Assembly: GCA_000688615.1 (NCBI GenBank) | Contig: JHVA01000001.1 | Location: forward strand, 2,046,001-2,110,000 | DNA length: 64,000 nucleotides | Source of the DNA: Acidobacteriaceae bacterium KBS 146 | GTDB taxonomy: Bacteria > Acidobacteriota > Terriglobia > Terriglobales > Acidobacteriaceae | Direction of reading: 5' to 3' | Shown: piece after piece, positions 17,465 to 26,259 of the stretch | Layout: each line of letters begins with the position of its first letter | How positions within the stretch are numbered: position 1 is the stretch's first letter | Notes under the pieces: model-generated | The model's database searches: none | Seen by the model: only the letters and a program-made list of their open reading frames with translations | Told to the model about the DNA's origin: nothing | Position numbers and translations under genes: made by a program

Positions 17465-18733
17465 ATGAAGCTGGTTAGAACTTACGGCCGCACGACAAAG
17501 ATCGCGGCAGCGTTGATCGCCTCCATCGAGCAACGCGGTGCGGTCAGCACGGCCAGGGTCGAGCCTGTCGTGCGTCGCATTCTCGCGGATGTGCGCAAGA
17601 GTGGTGATGTAGCTCTTAAAAAGTACGCCGCGAAGTTCGATGGCCTGGCCAGAAACCAGCCGTTACGGGTCACCCGCGACGAGATGGAGGCGGCCTGGCA
17701 GGCAACCGCACCGGAGCTGCAGGCGGCGATGATGGTTGCGCGAGGTAATATACTCGCCTTCGCCGAAGCACAGCTCCCGAAGGAATGGAGTTTTACAGCG
17801 GTTGATGGACTCAAAACCGGCCAGATCGTTCGCCCGCTGGGCTCGGTTGGCTGCTACGTTCCTGGCGGGCGCTATCCCCTGCCTTCGACATTGCTGATGA
17901 CCGCGACACCGGCTCAGGTCGCAGGGGTCGAGCGCATCGCCGTCTGTTCGCCCAAGCCTGCGCAAGAGACCCTCGCAGCTGCATACCTCGCCGGTGTCAC
18001 GGAGTTTTACCGCATCGGAGGAGCCCAGGCTATCGCCGCGTTAGCATATGGCACACAAACGATTGCGCCAGTGAACAAGATCGTCGGTCCCGGAAATCTC
18101 TTCGTAACGGCGGCCAAGCAACTGGTATCAACAGAGTGTGGCATCGATATGCCGGCGGGTCCTACCGAGATCATCGTAACCAGCGAATCGGGTTACGCGC
18201 CGGGGATAGCTGCCGACCTGGTCGCCCAGGCCGAGCATGATCCCGAGACCCTGGCCGTTCTGATCACGAGCAACGAAGATCTCGCCAAGGCGGTTGCCGC
18301 CGAAGTCAAGCTTCAGGCAAAAGATAACAAGATCGCGAAGCAGTCTCTCGCTGCACAGGGCGCCATCTTTGTGACGGAAACCGTTGCAGAAGCGCGCGCG
18401 CTCACCAACCGACTGGCTCCAGAGCACCTCAGCGTTGATTCGGCGGCCGACCTCAAGTGGGTCCAGAACGCCGGCTCCGTCTTCGTTGGAGACTATGCTC
18501 CACAATCGATGGGAGACTACATCTCCGGACCAAATCATGTCCTGCCCACCGGTCGCGTCGGTCGTGTCCGCGGCGGCCTGAGTGTTATGGATTTCGTCAA
18601 GATCATCACCGTCCAGGACTACACGCGCGAAGGCCTCAACAAACTGGGTCCGCACGCAATCGCCCTCGCCACGGCAGAGGGCCTGGTCGGTCACGCTGAA
18701 AGTATTCGTGTACGCATGAGGTCCACTCAATGA
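17465..18733 (+). CDS. hisD: Histidinol dehydrogenase
   Basis: Last two oxidation steps, histidinol to histidine with NAD and zinc. 422 residues with the characteristic GSVGCYVPGGRYPLPSTLLM, IGGAQAIAALAYGT, KIVGPGNLFVTAAKQLVS and DMPAGPTEIIV motifs and the metal-site SGPNHVLPTG. Length is normal for the family. The start is the ATG at 17465 after GGAGATAGAGG. Its stop overlaps the hisC start (ATGA). Confidence 0.95.
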   Translation: MKLVRTYGRTTKIAAALIASIEQRGAVSTARVEPVVRRILADVRKSGDVALKKYAAKFDGLARNQPLRVTRDEMEAAWQATAPELQAAMMVARGNILAFAEAQLPKEWSFTAVDGLKTGQIVRPLGSVGCYVPGGRYPLPSTLLMTATPAQVAGVERIAVCSPKPAQETLAAAYLAGVTEFYRIGGAQAIAALAYGTQTIAPVNKIVGPGNLFVTAAKQLVSTECGIDMPAGPTEIIVTSESGYAPGIAADLVAQAEHDPETLAVLITSNEDLAKAVAAEVKLQAKDNKIAKQSLAAQGAIFVTETVAEARALTNRLAPEHLSVDSAADLKWVQNAGSVFVGDYAPQSMGDYISGPNHVLPTGRVGRVRGGLSVMDFVKIITVQDYTREGLNKLGPHAIALATAEGLVGHAESIRVRMRSTQ

Positions 18734-19863
18734 ACACATCTGCGAGTACTGCAACGATCAAACCGCGACGCCTCATCCTCGAGATGCCGGAGTATCATCC
18801 TCCACTTGCCGGTCGCAATGCCCTCCGCCTTGACTTCAACGAAAACACCTTCGCGCCCTCGCCAGTCGTGATGGACAGGCTGAAGCAGATCACCGCCGAG
18901 CAGCTCACCGTATACCCCGAGCGCGAGCCGGGTGAACGCAAGCTCGCCGCCCATCTCGGCCTGGATGCGTCCCAGGTCTTGCTGACCAACGGCGTCGATG
19001 AGGGCATTCACCTTGTCTGCTGCACCTTTCTTGAAGAGGGCGATGAAGCAATCATCTCGCCTCCATCCTTCTTCATGTATGACGTCTCCATCTCCCTGAT
19101 GACGCGGGGGCTGGTCAAAGTGCAGGCCGACGAGACGCTGCAGTTTCCCTTCGAGCGCGTTCTCAGCGCTATCAATGAGCGAACGAAGCTCATCATTATC
19201 GCTTCCCCCAACAATCCCACGGGAGCCACCGTCAGCCGGGCCCAGCTTTTGGCGATCGCGAACGCCGCTCCCCATGCTGTACTCATGGTGGATGAGGCCT
19301 ACTTTCACTTCCATGGAGAGACCGTTCTCGGCGACCTCGCCACAACGCCCAATCTGCTCGTCGCACGCACCTTCTCCAAGGCCTACGGTCTGGCGAATCT
19401 CCGCATCGGAATGCTGGCGGGAAGCCCAGAGCTGATCGGCTATCTACGCAAGGCAAGCTCACCCTACAACATCAACGGGATCGCGCTGGATTGCCTCTCC
19501 GCCGCCATCGACGACGACGCTTACATCGACTGGTATGCCGAGCAGATTCGCACAGGCCGCGAACGCGTGATGGGCGGCCTCGACGAGATCGGCGTACACT
19601 ACTTCCCCAGCGCCGCTAACTTCGTCCTGATGAAGATCGGCCCACTACATAAGGAGCTGGTCGCCGCCATGCGCAGTCGCGGCATCCTCCTGCGTGACCG
19701 CTCCGCCGATCCCGGATGCGATGGCTATGTACGAATCACGATCGGCGTCAGCGATCAGGTGACACGCGGGCTCGAAGCCCTCAAGGCATCGCTCGATGAG
19801 ATCGGCTGGAAGCCGGTACATGGCTTCACCACAACGAAATCCAAAGAGAGACAGGAGTTTTAG
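18730..19863 (+). CDS. hisC: Histidinol-phosphate aminotransferase
   Basis: PLP enzyme that converts imidazole acetol phosphate to histidinol phosphate. 377 residues of class-II-like aminotransferase fold: LDFNENTFAPSP near the N-terminus, SPNNPTGATVSR, the VDEAYFHF Asp and the PLP-binding Lys in RTFSKAYGLANLRIG. The ATG overlaps the hisD TGA by four bases, so translation is coupled. The C-terminal 15 residues (TTTKSKERQEF) are charged and unconserved. Confidence 0.93.
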   Translation: MNTSASTATIKPRRLILEMPEYHPPLAGRNALRLDFNENTFAPSPVVMDRLKQITAEQLTVYPEREPGERKLAAHLGLDASQVLLTNGVDEGIHLVCCTFLEEGDEAIISPPSFFMYDVSISLMTRGLVKVQADETLQFPFERVLSAINERTKLIIIASPNNPTGATVSRAQLLAIANAAPHAVLMVDEAYFHFHGETVLGDLATTPNLLVARTFSKAYGLANLRIGMLAGSPELIGYLRKASSPYNINGIALDCLSAAIDDDAYIDWYAEQIRTGRERVMGGLDEIGVHYFPSAANFVLMKIGPLHKELVAAMRSRGILLRDRSADPGCDGYVRITIGVSDQVTRGLEALKASLDEIGWKPVHGFTTTKSKERQEF

Positions 19864-19869
19864 CACGAG

Positions 19870-20520
19870 ATGGCGGCCACCAGGAAGACAGTAGCGACGA
19901 AAGAGATAAAACCACGAGCAATCGGCGGGAAACCGCGCATTGGCACAATCAAACGTGACACCACTGAGACCCAGATCGCGCTCAAGCTGAACATCGACGG
20001 CACCGGCATCTACAAGATCTCGACCGGCATCCGCTTCTTCGATCACATGCTCGAGCTCTTCACCCGCCACGGCGGCTTTGACCTAACGCTCGCCTGCAAC
20101 GGCGACCTCGATGTCGACCAGCATCATACCGTTGAAGACGTAGGCATCGCACTGGGTGAAGCCTTCAACAAGGCGCTTGGCGACAAGAAGGGTATTCTGC
20201 GCGCGGGCTACTTCGTCATGGCGATGGACGAGACGCTCGCCGTCGCCGCCGTCGATCTCTCGGGCCGTGTCGCCTACGTCGTCGACGATAAGGTGAAGGT
20301 CCGCCTTGTAGGAGACTTCCAGTCCGAGCTGCTCGCCGACTTCTTCGACGGCTTCGCCCGCGGAGCCAAGGCCAACGTCCACGTCAAGACGATGTACGGC
20401 CGCTCGAACCACCACAAGATCGAGGCGATCTTCAAGGCTTTCGCTCGCGCCCTGCGTGGAGCGTGCTCGCGCGATGAGCGGATGGCCGAGATTCTGCCGA
20501 GTACGAAGGGATTGCTGTAG
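19870..20520 (+). CDS. hisB: Imidazoleglycerol-phosphate dehydratase
   Basis: Dehydrates imidazoleglycerol phosphate. Monofunctional 216-residue form without the N-terminal histidinol-phosphatase of enteric HisB. The metal-binding repeats are evident: [34 protein letters not shown], then [20 protein letters not shown]. An N-terminal extension of about 20 residues precedes the conserved start. GGAG lies 12 nt before the ATG, inside the end of hisC. As no phosphatase domain is attached and no hisN is seen nearby, histidinol phosphatase must be encoded elsewhere. Confidence 0.93.
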   Translation: MAATRKTVATKEIKPRAIGGKPRIGTIKRDTTETQIALKLNIDGTGIYKISTGIRFFDHMLELFTRHGGFDLTLACNGDLDVDQHHTVEDVGIALGEAFNKALGDKKGILRAGYFVMAMDETLAVAAVDLSGRVAYVVDDKVKVRLVGDFQSELLADFFDGFARGAKANVHVKTMYGRSNHHKIEAIFKAFARALRGACSRDERMAEILPSTKGLL

Positions 20521-20838
20521 GGCAACAACGGCTGAGTTCACGGTCGACGAAATATCCTCTTGGTATCGCTCCAAAGAAGAGGTCTTCATCAGTCGCGGAG
20601 TTACGCTAGCGGAAATCAAAGAGAGAAAGATGTATGTGCACTGCGCATCGGTTGATTTGGATACATCGACAAAGTTGCCCGCATAAGCGGATGGGTTTCT
20701 GGAGAGTTCGACTTTGAGATCCTTGAGCGTACAAAGGGTGAGTCTGTCTATTTTCGGCACGAATCAGTTTTCAACATCAACGACCCGAAGTTAGAACTAG
20801 CGTTCGAAGAATTTATCGAAGAACTGCGACAACCATGA
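20521..20838 (+). pseudogene. Frameshifted remnant of an unknown small gene inside the his operon
   Basis: The gap between hisB and hisH is not empty. From about 20533 to 20686 one frame reads AEFTVDEISSWYRSKEEVF and on to a TAA. A second frame opens before that, from about 20655, reading YIDKVARISGWVSGEFDFEI to a TGA at 20836-20838 that overlaps the hisH ATG. Joined with one frame change near 20655-20670 they form a coherent acidic polypeptide of about 100 residues. No start codon is visible outside hisB. It looks like a small gene broken by an indel, or a sequencing error, or programmed frameshifting. I do not recognise the family. Confidence 0.5.
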
Positions 20839-21443
20839 TTCAAGTCATCGACTACAAAGCGGGCAATCTCACCAGCGTTCTTAAGGCCCTGCACTATCTC
20901 GGCGCGGAGACGCACGTCACGCAGTCACCTGATGATGTGCGCAAAGCAAGTAAAATCGTGCTCCCCGGTGTCGGCCACTTCCAGGCCACGCAGCTTCTGC
21001 ATGACCTTGAGCTCACGGAAGCCACGCGCGAGGCGATCGCTCGCGGAGTTCCCTTCCTTGGTATCTGCGTCGGACTGCAGTGGCTCTATGAAGGCTCAAC
21101 CGAAGCAGAGGCAACCGAAGGTCTCTGCCACTTCGGATCGAAGTGCGAGCGATTCCCTGCCACCTTCAATGGTGCTGAGCTGAAGTCGCCGCACGTCGGC
21201 TGGAACTCACTTGAGAACATCCGCGAGGATTCTCGCCTGCTTCGCGGTGTCGCACCCGGCGGCTTCGTCTACTACACACACTCCTGGCGCGCGCCGGTGA
21301 GTGCAGATACAGCCGCGACAACTAACTACGGCGGCGACTTCACCGCAGCGGTGGAGCGCGACAACGTGATGGGCGTGCAGTTCCATCCGGAGAAGTCGAG
21401 CACCGTCGGCCTGCAGATCCTCAAGAACTTCGTGGAGCTATAA
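20835..21443 (+). CDS. hisH: Imidazole glycerol phosphate synthase, glutaminase subunit
   Basis: Class-I glutamine amidotransferase that feeds ammonia to HisF. 202 residues with the nucleophile Cys in FLGICVGLQWLYEGS, the oxyanion region VLPGVGHF, and the catalytic His-Glu in GVQFHPEKSS. The ATG overlaps the TGA of the preceding broken ORF, suggesting hisH was once translationally coupled to it. No clear ribosome-binding site is seen. HisF lies 346 bp downstream, behind the lipoyl-like gene. Confidence 0.93.
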   Translation: MIQVIDYKAGNLTSVLKALHYLGAETHVTQSPDDVRKASKIVLPGVGHFQATQLLHDLELTEATREAIARGVPFLGICVGLQWLYEGSTEAEATEGLCHFGSKCERFPATFNGAELKSPHVGWNSLENIREDSRLLRGVAPGGFVYYTHSWRAPVSADTAATTNYGGDFTAAVERDNVMGVQFHPEKSSTVGLQILKNFVEL

Positions 21444-21446
21444 ACC

Positions 21447-21740
21447 ATGCCTTTCGTATATGAACTTATGCTCGACGAAGAGACGCCGCAGCCGAGTTAC
21501 AAGCTTTCACAACAGCTCGTGCCTGCGGGAACACTCGTCGGCACTGGACAGAACATCGCTGTGCTTACCGATGGAAGCAACGAATTCCATCTCCGCGCTC
21601 CTTTGCAAGGCCTCCTCGTTGAGTGGTTCGCCTCCAGTGGAGACGCTCTCGATCCCGAGGAAGCGATCGCGCGCATTGTGGCCGAAGGAGCGGAACGGCT
21701 CGTGGATGCAGTGACACCTGTAAGGATTCAACCATGCTGA
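21447..21740 (+). CDS. Lipoyl/biotinyl-like domain protein lacking the attachment lysine
   Basis: A 97-residue protein three bases after hisH. Residues about 40-80 (AVLTDGSNEFHLRAPLQGLL then VEWFASSGDALDPEEAIARI) have the hammerhead pattern of lipoyl and biotinyl carriers: a turn, a P-x-x-G-x-L motif and a second half ending in ARI. At the hairpin where carriers have DK or MK the sequence reads TDGSN, so no lysine is available for lipoylation or biotinylation. It probably is a structural or binding variant of the fold. Its place in the operon implies co-expression with HisH and HisF, but a role in histidine synthesis is not known to me. Confidence 0.6.
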   Translation: MPFVYELMLDEETPQPSYKLSQQLVPAGTLVGTGQNIAVLTDGSNEFHLRAPLQGLLVEWFASSGDALDPEEAIARIVAEGAERLVDAVTPVRIQPC

Positions 21741-21796
21741 CTAAACGCATCATCGCCTGTCTAGACGCAAAGCGAGCCAGGGGCATCTCATGCTGA
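21734..21796 (+). other. Diverged second copy of the hisF start, a 20-codon mini-ORF
   Basis: An ATG at 21734 opens a 20-codon frame whose first 11 residues, [11 protein letters not shown], are identical to those of HisF, which starts 56 bp further on. The two DNA copies differ at seven of 33 positions, all synonymous. The mini-ORF ends in a TGA overlapping the true hisF ATG. It could be a stub left by recombination between two hisF alleles, or a coupling peptide. Confidence 0.6.
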
Positions 21797-22569
21797 CGAA
21801 GAGAATCATTGCCTGTCTTGATGTTCGCGACGGCCGCGTCGTCAAAGGCATCCAGTTCGTCGACATCATCGACGCGGGCGATCCCGCCGAACTGGCGCAC
21901 CGTCATGCGGCAGCGGGAGCCGACGAGATCGTGCTGCTCGATATCACCGCCACCCACGAAGGCCGTGGCACTCTGCTCGACACGGTGAAGCGCACCGCTG
22001 CAGAACTGTTCGTCCCCTTCACCGTCGGTGGAGGCATTCGCTCCGCCGAGGACGCCGCAGCGGTCTTCGATGCGGGTGCCGACAAGGTGAGCATCAACTC
22101 CTCCGCCATCGCGCGGCCGGAGCTGATCGGCGAGATCGGCGCAAGCTTCGGTGCACAGGCTGTCATTGTGGCCATTGACGCTCGTCGCGCCGAAAACTCA
22201 GCGGACCCCGTGGGCGACGCCGAGGTCTTCGTCGCTGGTGGTCGCAAACCCACTGGTCGTAAGGTCATCGAGTGGGCGCGCGAAGCCGAGCAGCGCGGTG
22301 CAGGCGAAATCCTGCTAACCAGCATGAACACCGACGGCATGCGTTCCGGCTTCGACTGCGAACTGACCGCGCGCGTCTCCCAGGCAGTCCAGATCCCCGT
22401 CATCGCATCAGGAGGCGCAGGCAGCGCCGCACACTTTGCCGACGTCTTCGGCCGCGGCAAAGCCGACGCCGCGCTTGCCGCGAGCATCTTTCACTTTGGC
22501 GTGACAGATTCACGAGAGCTTAAAGCTGAGCTGCAACGCGCAGGTGTTGCTGTCAGGCTCCCCTGCTAG
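21790..22569 (+). CDS. hisF: Imidazole glycerol phosphate synthase, cyclase subunit
   Basis: TIM-barrel enzyme that joins PRFAR with ammonia from HisH to give imidazoleglycerol phosphate and AICAR. 259 residues with both catalytic Asp regions: [19 protein letters not shown] and VIVAIDARR. Phosphate-binding loops [10 protein letters not shown] and [12 protein letters not shown] are also present. Length is typical. AGGGG precedes the ATG at 21790, which overlaps the TGA of the duplicated start. Confidence 0.94.
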   Translation: MLTKRIIACLDVRDGRVVKGIQFVDIIDAGDPAELAHRHAAAGADEIVLLDITATHEGRGTLLDTVKRTAAELFVPFTVGGGIRSAEDAAAVFDAGADKVSINSSAIARPELIGEIGASFGAQAVIVAIDARRAENSADPVGDAEVFVAGGRKPTGRKVIEWAREAEQRGAGEILLTSMNTDGMRSGFDCELTARVSQAVQIPVIASGGAGSAAHFADVFGRGKADAALAASIFHFGVTDSRELKAELQRAGVAVRLPC

Positions 22570-22578
22570 AGCGCGCCC

Positions 22579-22884
22579 ATGAAACGCTATATCTGGTACT
22601 GCTTCTGGGCCCTTCAAGCAATGGGACTGTTTTGTCTACGGGGCGGAGGATCTGCCGCAAAGACCACCATCGGCTTCATCGCCCGCGTCATCGCCGTCAT
22701 CGTTCTTGAGCCCGGCTTTATCGTGATGCAGACCGTCGTTGAACGTATCTTTTTGAACTTCACGGCACTCTCCACCGCGCAACAGTTCTGGTTTGGTTCC
22801 ATCGGAGCCGTTGTCTTCAACGCCGTGTTTCTCCTTGGAATTATGTTCTTCATCCAAACCCTCCGAAACCCACACCAAAGTTGA
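22579..22884 (+). CDS. Small membrane protein of unknown function
   Basis: A 101-residue hydrophobic protein between hisF and hisA, same strand, nine bases after hisF and 11 before hisA. Three hydrophobic stretches are visible: near the N-terminus (YIWYCFWALQAMGLFCL), IGFIARVIAVIVLEPGFIVM, and IGAVVFNAVFLLGIMFFIQT near the C-terminus. I do not recognise the family. Its position makes it part of the his transcript. Nothing suggests an enzymatic role. Confidence 0.6.
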   Translation: MKRYIWYCFWALQAMGLFCLRGGGSAAKTTIGFIARVIAVIVLEPGFIVMQTVVERIFLNFTALSTAQQFWFGSIGAVVFNAVFLLGIMFFIQTLRNPHQS

Positions 22885-22895
22885 GAGAATAGATC

Positions 22896-23597
22896 ATGCT
22901 CATTCCTTCCATCGACCTTATGGGCGGCCGTATCGTCCAGCTCGTCCAGGGCGAAAAACTGAAGCTGGCCTTTGACGACTTCGACTATTGGATCGATCGC
23001 TTCAGTAAATACCCGCTCGTCCAGCTGATTGATCTTGATGCCGCCATGCGCCAAGGCTCCAACGGCGATCTGATCTCGCAGTTCACCTCAAAGCTGCCCT
23101 GCCAGATAGGCGGAGGACTGCGCACCTACGAAGATGGCCAGCGCATGCTAGACCTTGGAGCGAAGCGCGTCATCTACGGATCTTCGTTATTTGGCGGCGA
23201 CAACGATGCCGATCGAAAACGCCACCCGCTGATCAATCTCGACTTTGCGCAGTCGCTGCGCGGTGCACTCGGCGAGGAGCAGCTTGTCTTCTCCGTCGAC
23301 ACCAAAGGCGGGCAGGTAGCAGTGCGCGGCTGGAAGGAGAACGTCGCCTTGACGCCGGAAGAGGCCGTGACATGGCTTGAGGACTACTGTGCCGCCTTCC
23401 TCTACACTCATGTCGATACCGAAGGCACCATGACGGGCTTCCCGATCGATGTCGCCGCGATTTTGCGTGCCACGACCGCCAAGCAGCTGATTGTTGCGGG
23501 AGGTATCAAGGAGCGTGCCGAGATAGACGCGCTGGACGCGATGGGAGTCGACGCCGTCGCCGGTATGGCTGTCTACTCTGGAGCGATAGAGGCGTAA
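22896..23597 (+). CDS. hisA: Phosphoribosylformimino-AICAR ribotide isomerase
   Basis: TIM-barrel isomerase preceding HisF in the pathway. 233 residues, with the catalytic Asp motifs IPSIDLMGGRIVQLVQGEKL and FSVDTKGGQVAVRGW and the phosphate loops CQIGGGLRTYED and IVAGGIKERAEI. It is slightly shorter than typical (about 240-250). It is the last gene of the operon; a hairpin lies 22 nt downstream, before a convergent gene. Confidence 0.92.
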   Translation: MLIPSIDLMGGRIVQLVQGEKLKLAFDDFDYWIDRFSKYPLVQLIDLDAAMRQGSNGDLISQFTSKLPCQIGGGLRTYEDGQRMLDLGAKRVIYGSSLFGGDNDADRKRHPLINLDFAQSLRGALGEEQLVFSVDTKGGQVAVRGWKENVALTPEEAVTWLEDYCAAFLYTHVDTEGTMTGFPIDVAAILRATTAKQLIVAGGIKERAEIDALDAMGVDAVAGMAVYSGAIEA

Positions 23598-23618
23598 AGC
23601 AAATCCTTGTTCGGGTTT

Positions 23619-23641
23619 CCGTTCTCGATCATCGGGAACGG
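23619..23641. terminator. Hairpin between hisA and the convergent VWFA gene
   Basis: CCGTTC-T-CGA / TCG-G-GAACGG forms an 11-bp stem (one T-G wobble) with a 3-nt loop. There is no U-tract on either strand, so it may be a factor-assisted end or an mRNA-stabilising hairpin. Confidence 0.4.
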
Positions 23642-23648
23642 AGAATTC

Positions 23649-24680
23649 CTATTCCGTGCCGGCGTTATCGGCAATCGCGTAGTAGCCTTTTCGTGCCTGA
23701 ACCTTCGTGTCCTTGCCGCAGGTGATATTCAGAGTGCGGAAGGTTCCATCGGCCTTCAGATTCGTCGGAGTATAGCTGGCCAGATACTGAGTGCGCAGCT
23801 CGTCCTGAATTTGAGCAAAGGCTTCCTGCAGTTTCTTTCCGTTATTTCCAACATTGATGACCCGGCCTCCGGTCTCCTTCGAGAGGCGATCCATGTCTCC
23901 GGCTCCGTAGTATCCAAAGCCTCCATAGAAACCGCGGTCCGCGATCAGGATGACGTAGACGATCGCATTCGACTTCTGCGCCGCCTCGACCGCCGACCGG
24001 ATGTTCTCCTGCGATCCCTGATCCTGTCCATCGGTCAGGATGACGAGTATCTTTCGTCCCGCCTCTTGCCGCAGCTTGTCATGTGCCGCGAGGAAGACGG
24101 CGTCATATAACAGCGTTCCGCGCGGATTGCCATTGCCCGTCACCGATCCAGTTCCTGCGCCGGTGTTGATGCTCGCCTTGTTGAGGGCCCGCCTCAGCTC
24201 GCTGGGTGAGTTTGTGTAATCCGCCAGAAGGTCGACATTGATGTCGAACGAGATCAGGAAGGCTTCATCTTTAGGCGTGAGCACGTCCTTGAGGAACTCA
24301 GCGCCGGCATCCTGTTCCAGGGGTAGAACATTTTGTTGGCTGCCGCTGGTATCGAGCAGAATCCCGATCGTCAGAGGGAGGTTTTTCTCCTGAGTAAAGT
24401 TCTTGGTCTTCTGCAGCGCCTTGTCTTCGTAGATCTCGCAGTCGTCCTTGTGCAGATTGGTAATGTATCCATTCTTGTCCCGAACTGAAAAATAAACGTT
24501 GACCAGGTTCACGTTCACTTTCAGCGTTTGCGTATCTCCGATATCGACCGGTTGGTCGGCGGGAGCGGAGCTGGAAGGCGGCGGCCCTCCAGGAGAAGGC
24601 GCTTCCTGCGCGCGAAGGGAGCAGGTGAAGCTGAGCGACAGGGCGAACAGTACAGCAGAGATGGACAAGGAGGGGCGCAT
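23649..24680 (-). CDS. Secreted VWFA-domain protein (acidobacterial type)
   Basis: A 343-residue exported protein: signal peptide (LSISAVLFALSLSFTCSLRA), a Pro/Ser-rich segment, then a beta-rich N-terminal part (VNVNLVNVYFSVRDKNG) and a von Willebrand A domain with the metal site DTSGSQ in IGILLDTSGSQQ, and VILTDGQDQGS as the later strand. The ending YLASYTPTNLKADGTF...RKGYYA is characteristic of the VWFA-related family common in Acidobacteria. Function is unknown; VWA domains bind protein ligands through Mg. It converges on hisA. A paralogue starts on the plus strand at 24917. Confidence 0.85.
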   Translation of the reverse strand: MRPSLSISAVLFALSLSFTCSLRAQEAPSPGGPPPSSSAPADQPVDIGDTQTLKVNVNLVNVYFSVRDKNGYITNLHKDDCEIYEDKALQKTKNFTQEKNLPLTIGILLDTSGSQQNVLPLEQDAGAEFLKDVLTPKDEAFLISFDINVDLLADYTNSPSELRRALNKASINTGAGTGSVTGNGNPRGTLLYDAVFLAAHDKLRQEAGRKILVILTDGQDQGSQENIRSAVEAAQKSNAIVYVILIADRGFYGGFGYYGAGDMDRLSKETGGRVINVGNNGKKLQEAFAQIQDELRTQYLASYTPTNLKADGTFRTLNITCGKDTKVQARKGYYAIADNAGTE

Positions 24681-24916
24681 GCTCTGTTTAGACGAGCGAA
24701 CAGGTCGCCGGGTCAGCGAAAAAATGTTTGCGATCTCTGTTCATCGGGTTGGCGATACCTGGTGCGCAACGTCCGTGTGGGGTGCTGCGTCCTACAGTCA
24801 GGGTTTACGGTGGTCGGTTCAATGAGATAGCCTCCTGATTCTGCGGCTGGTACTCTGGTAGTTGGTAAGGCTCAGCGCCGCAGAAGTCTGGGGAAAGATA
24901 GTACGGGGGGTTTCAA

Positions 24917-26236
24917 GTGGTCAGGCAAAGCGTATTGGCGGGAGTTCTGGCGTTTTTGACGTTGGGACAGCCGCAGGCACAACAGACGACCGAGGAGGCC
25001 TCGGCAGCGCAACAGATTCCCGACGCGCCTCGTCCGCAGGTTGGCTTGCCTGCTATTAACAGCGTGAAACCAGGCATGGGAACGACACCCAATTCCAATG
25101 GCGATCAGAAGCCAGCCGGCCAGGAACCACCACCACCTACGAGTCTGCCACCCTCCACGGCGAACCAGCAGCCTGATCAGGGTCCGCCGCCGGAACTTCC
25201 GGCCTCCGGCCAGGGCGCTGACGCCTTCAAACTGGTGGTTCGGACCAATTTCGTCGAAGTCCCTTTCACCGTTAAGGACAATAAGCAAAGGCTAGTTCCG
25301 GGCATTGACTGGCGTGAGGTCAGAATCTACGAGAACAATCAGCCGCAGCACATCAGCATCTTTACCGTCGATCCGTGGCCGCTCTCAGTTGCCATCGTGA
25401 TCGATCAGAGCCTGACCCCGAACAACATGGCAAAGGTGAACAACTCACTGGCTGCGCTGCAGGGAGCGTTTGCACCTTACGATGAGGTCGCCGTTTACAC
25501 GTACAACAATGGGCCGCAGCGCCGCACGGACTTTACCGCCGCCAACAGCGCGCGTCTGGAGTTTGCGCTCAACAACTCCAAGAGCACGGGCCGCGAGGTG
25601 TATATGAACATGGGCGGCCCGCTGGCCCAGACCACCGTGATCAACGGCCGCAACTTCGACCCGAACACCGCTCCGGTCCGTAACAGCCAGGCCATGGAAC
25701 TGAAGGTTCCCAAAGAAGTCCACACCCTCAACGATGCGATCCTCGAGGCGGCGAAGTCGCTGACGAGCCGCGGCAAAGGCCGCAGACGCGTCATTTACGT
25801 CATCAGCGACGGCAAAGAATACGGCTCCAAGGCCAAGACGAAACAGGTAATCCAATATCTGCAGACCAACAAAATCTCGGTCTACGGAACCCTGGTTGGC
25901 GACTCTTCGCTGCCTGTGGTCGGGTTCCTCGACAAGATTCACCTGCCGTACACCATGCGGGACAACGTCCTTCCGGTCTACACCAGTGAGACCGGTGGCA
26001 ATCTGGACGCAGAGTTCCGGCAGCGCGGCATCGAAGAGAGTTTCCAGAACATCTTCACAGAGGTTCGGACTCAGTACACAATCGGCTATTACACGCATCA
26101 GCCGTTCATCGATGGCAAGTACAGGACGATCGATGTGCGTGTGCTGCGGCCAAACCTGAGCGTCATCGCGAAGAAGGGTTATTACCCGACGGCGAGCGAC
26201 TCGGGCCCGACCAACGTCATCAGTCCGAATCGATAG
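24917..26236 (+). CDS. Secreted VWFA-domain protein (acidobacterial type), second copy
   Basis: A 439-residue paralogue of the divergent gene. A GTG start at 24917, a short signal peptide (VLAGVLAFLTLGQPQAQ), a long Pro/Gln-rich spacer to about residue 105, then the same domain order: FVEVPFTVKDNKQRLVPGID, the VWA metal site in VAIVIDQSLTPNN, VIYVISDGKEYG and the C-terminal QYTIGYYTHQPFIDGKYRTI...KKGYYP. The metal motif keeps Asp-x-Ser but the next positions (LT) differ from the classical DxSxS. Placed divergently from the first copy with 236 bp between starts. Confidence 0.85.
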   Translation: MVRQSVLAGVLAFLTLGQPQAQQTTEEASAAQQIPDAPRPQVGLPAINSVKPGMGTTPNSNGDQKPAGQEPPPPTSLPPSTANQQPDQGPPPELPASGQGADAFKLVVRTNFVEVPFTVKDNKQRLVPGIDWREVRIYENNQPQHISIFTVDPWPLSVAIVIDQSLTPNNMAKVNNSLAALQGAFAPYDEVAVYTYNNGPQRRTDFTAANSARLEFALNNSKSTGREVYMNMGGPLAQTTVINGRNFDPNTAPVRNSQAMELKVPKEVHTLNDAILEAAKSLTSRGKGRRRVIYVISDGKEYGSKAKTKQVIQYLQTNKISVYGTLVGDSSLPVVGFLDKIHLPYTMRDNVLPVYTSETGGNLDAEFRQRGIEESFQNIFTEVRTQYTIGYYTHQPFIDGKYRTIDVRVLRPNLSVIAKKGYYPTASDSGPTNVISPNR

Positions 26237-26259
26237 ACGAGCGCGCAACAACAGAGACG

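Noticed and set aside
24499..24830. Two plus-strand open frames over the VWFA signal-peptide region
   Set aside because: They overlap the certain minus-strand gene and have no start signals or protein-like character.
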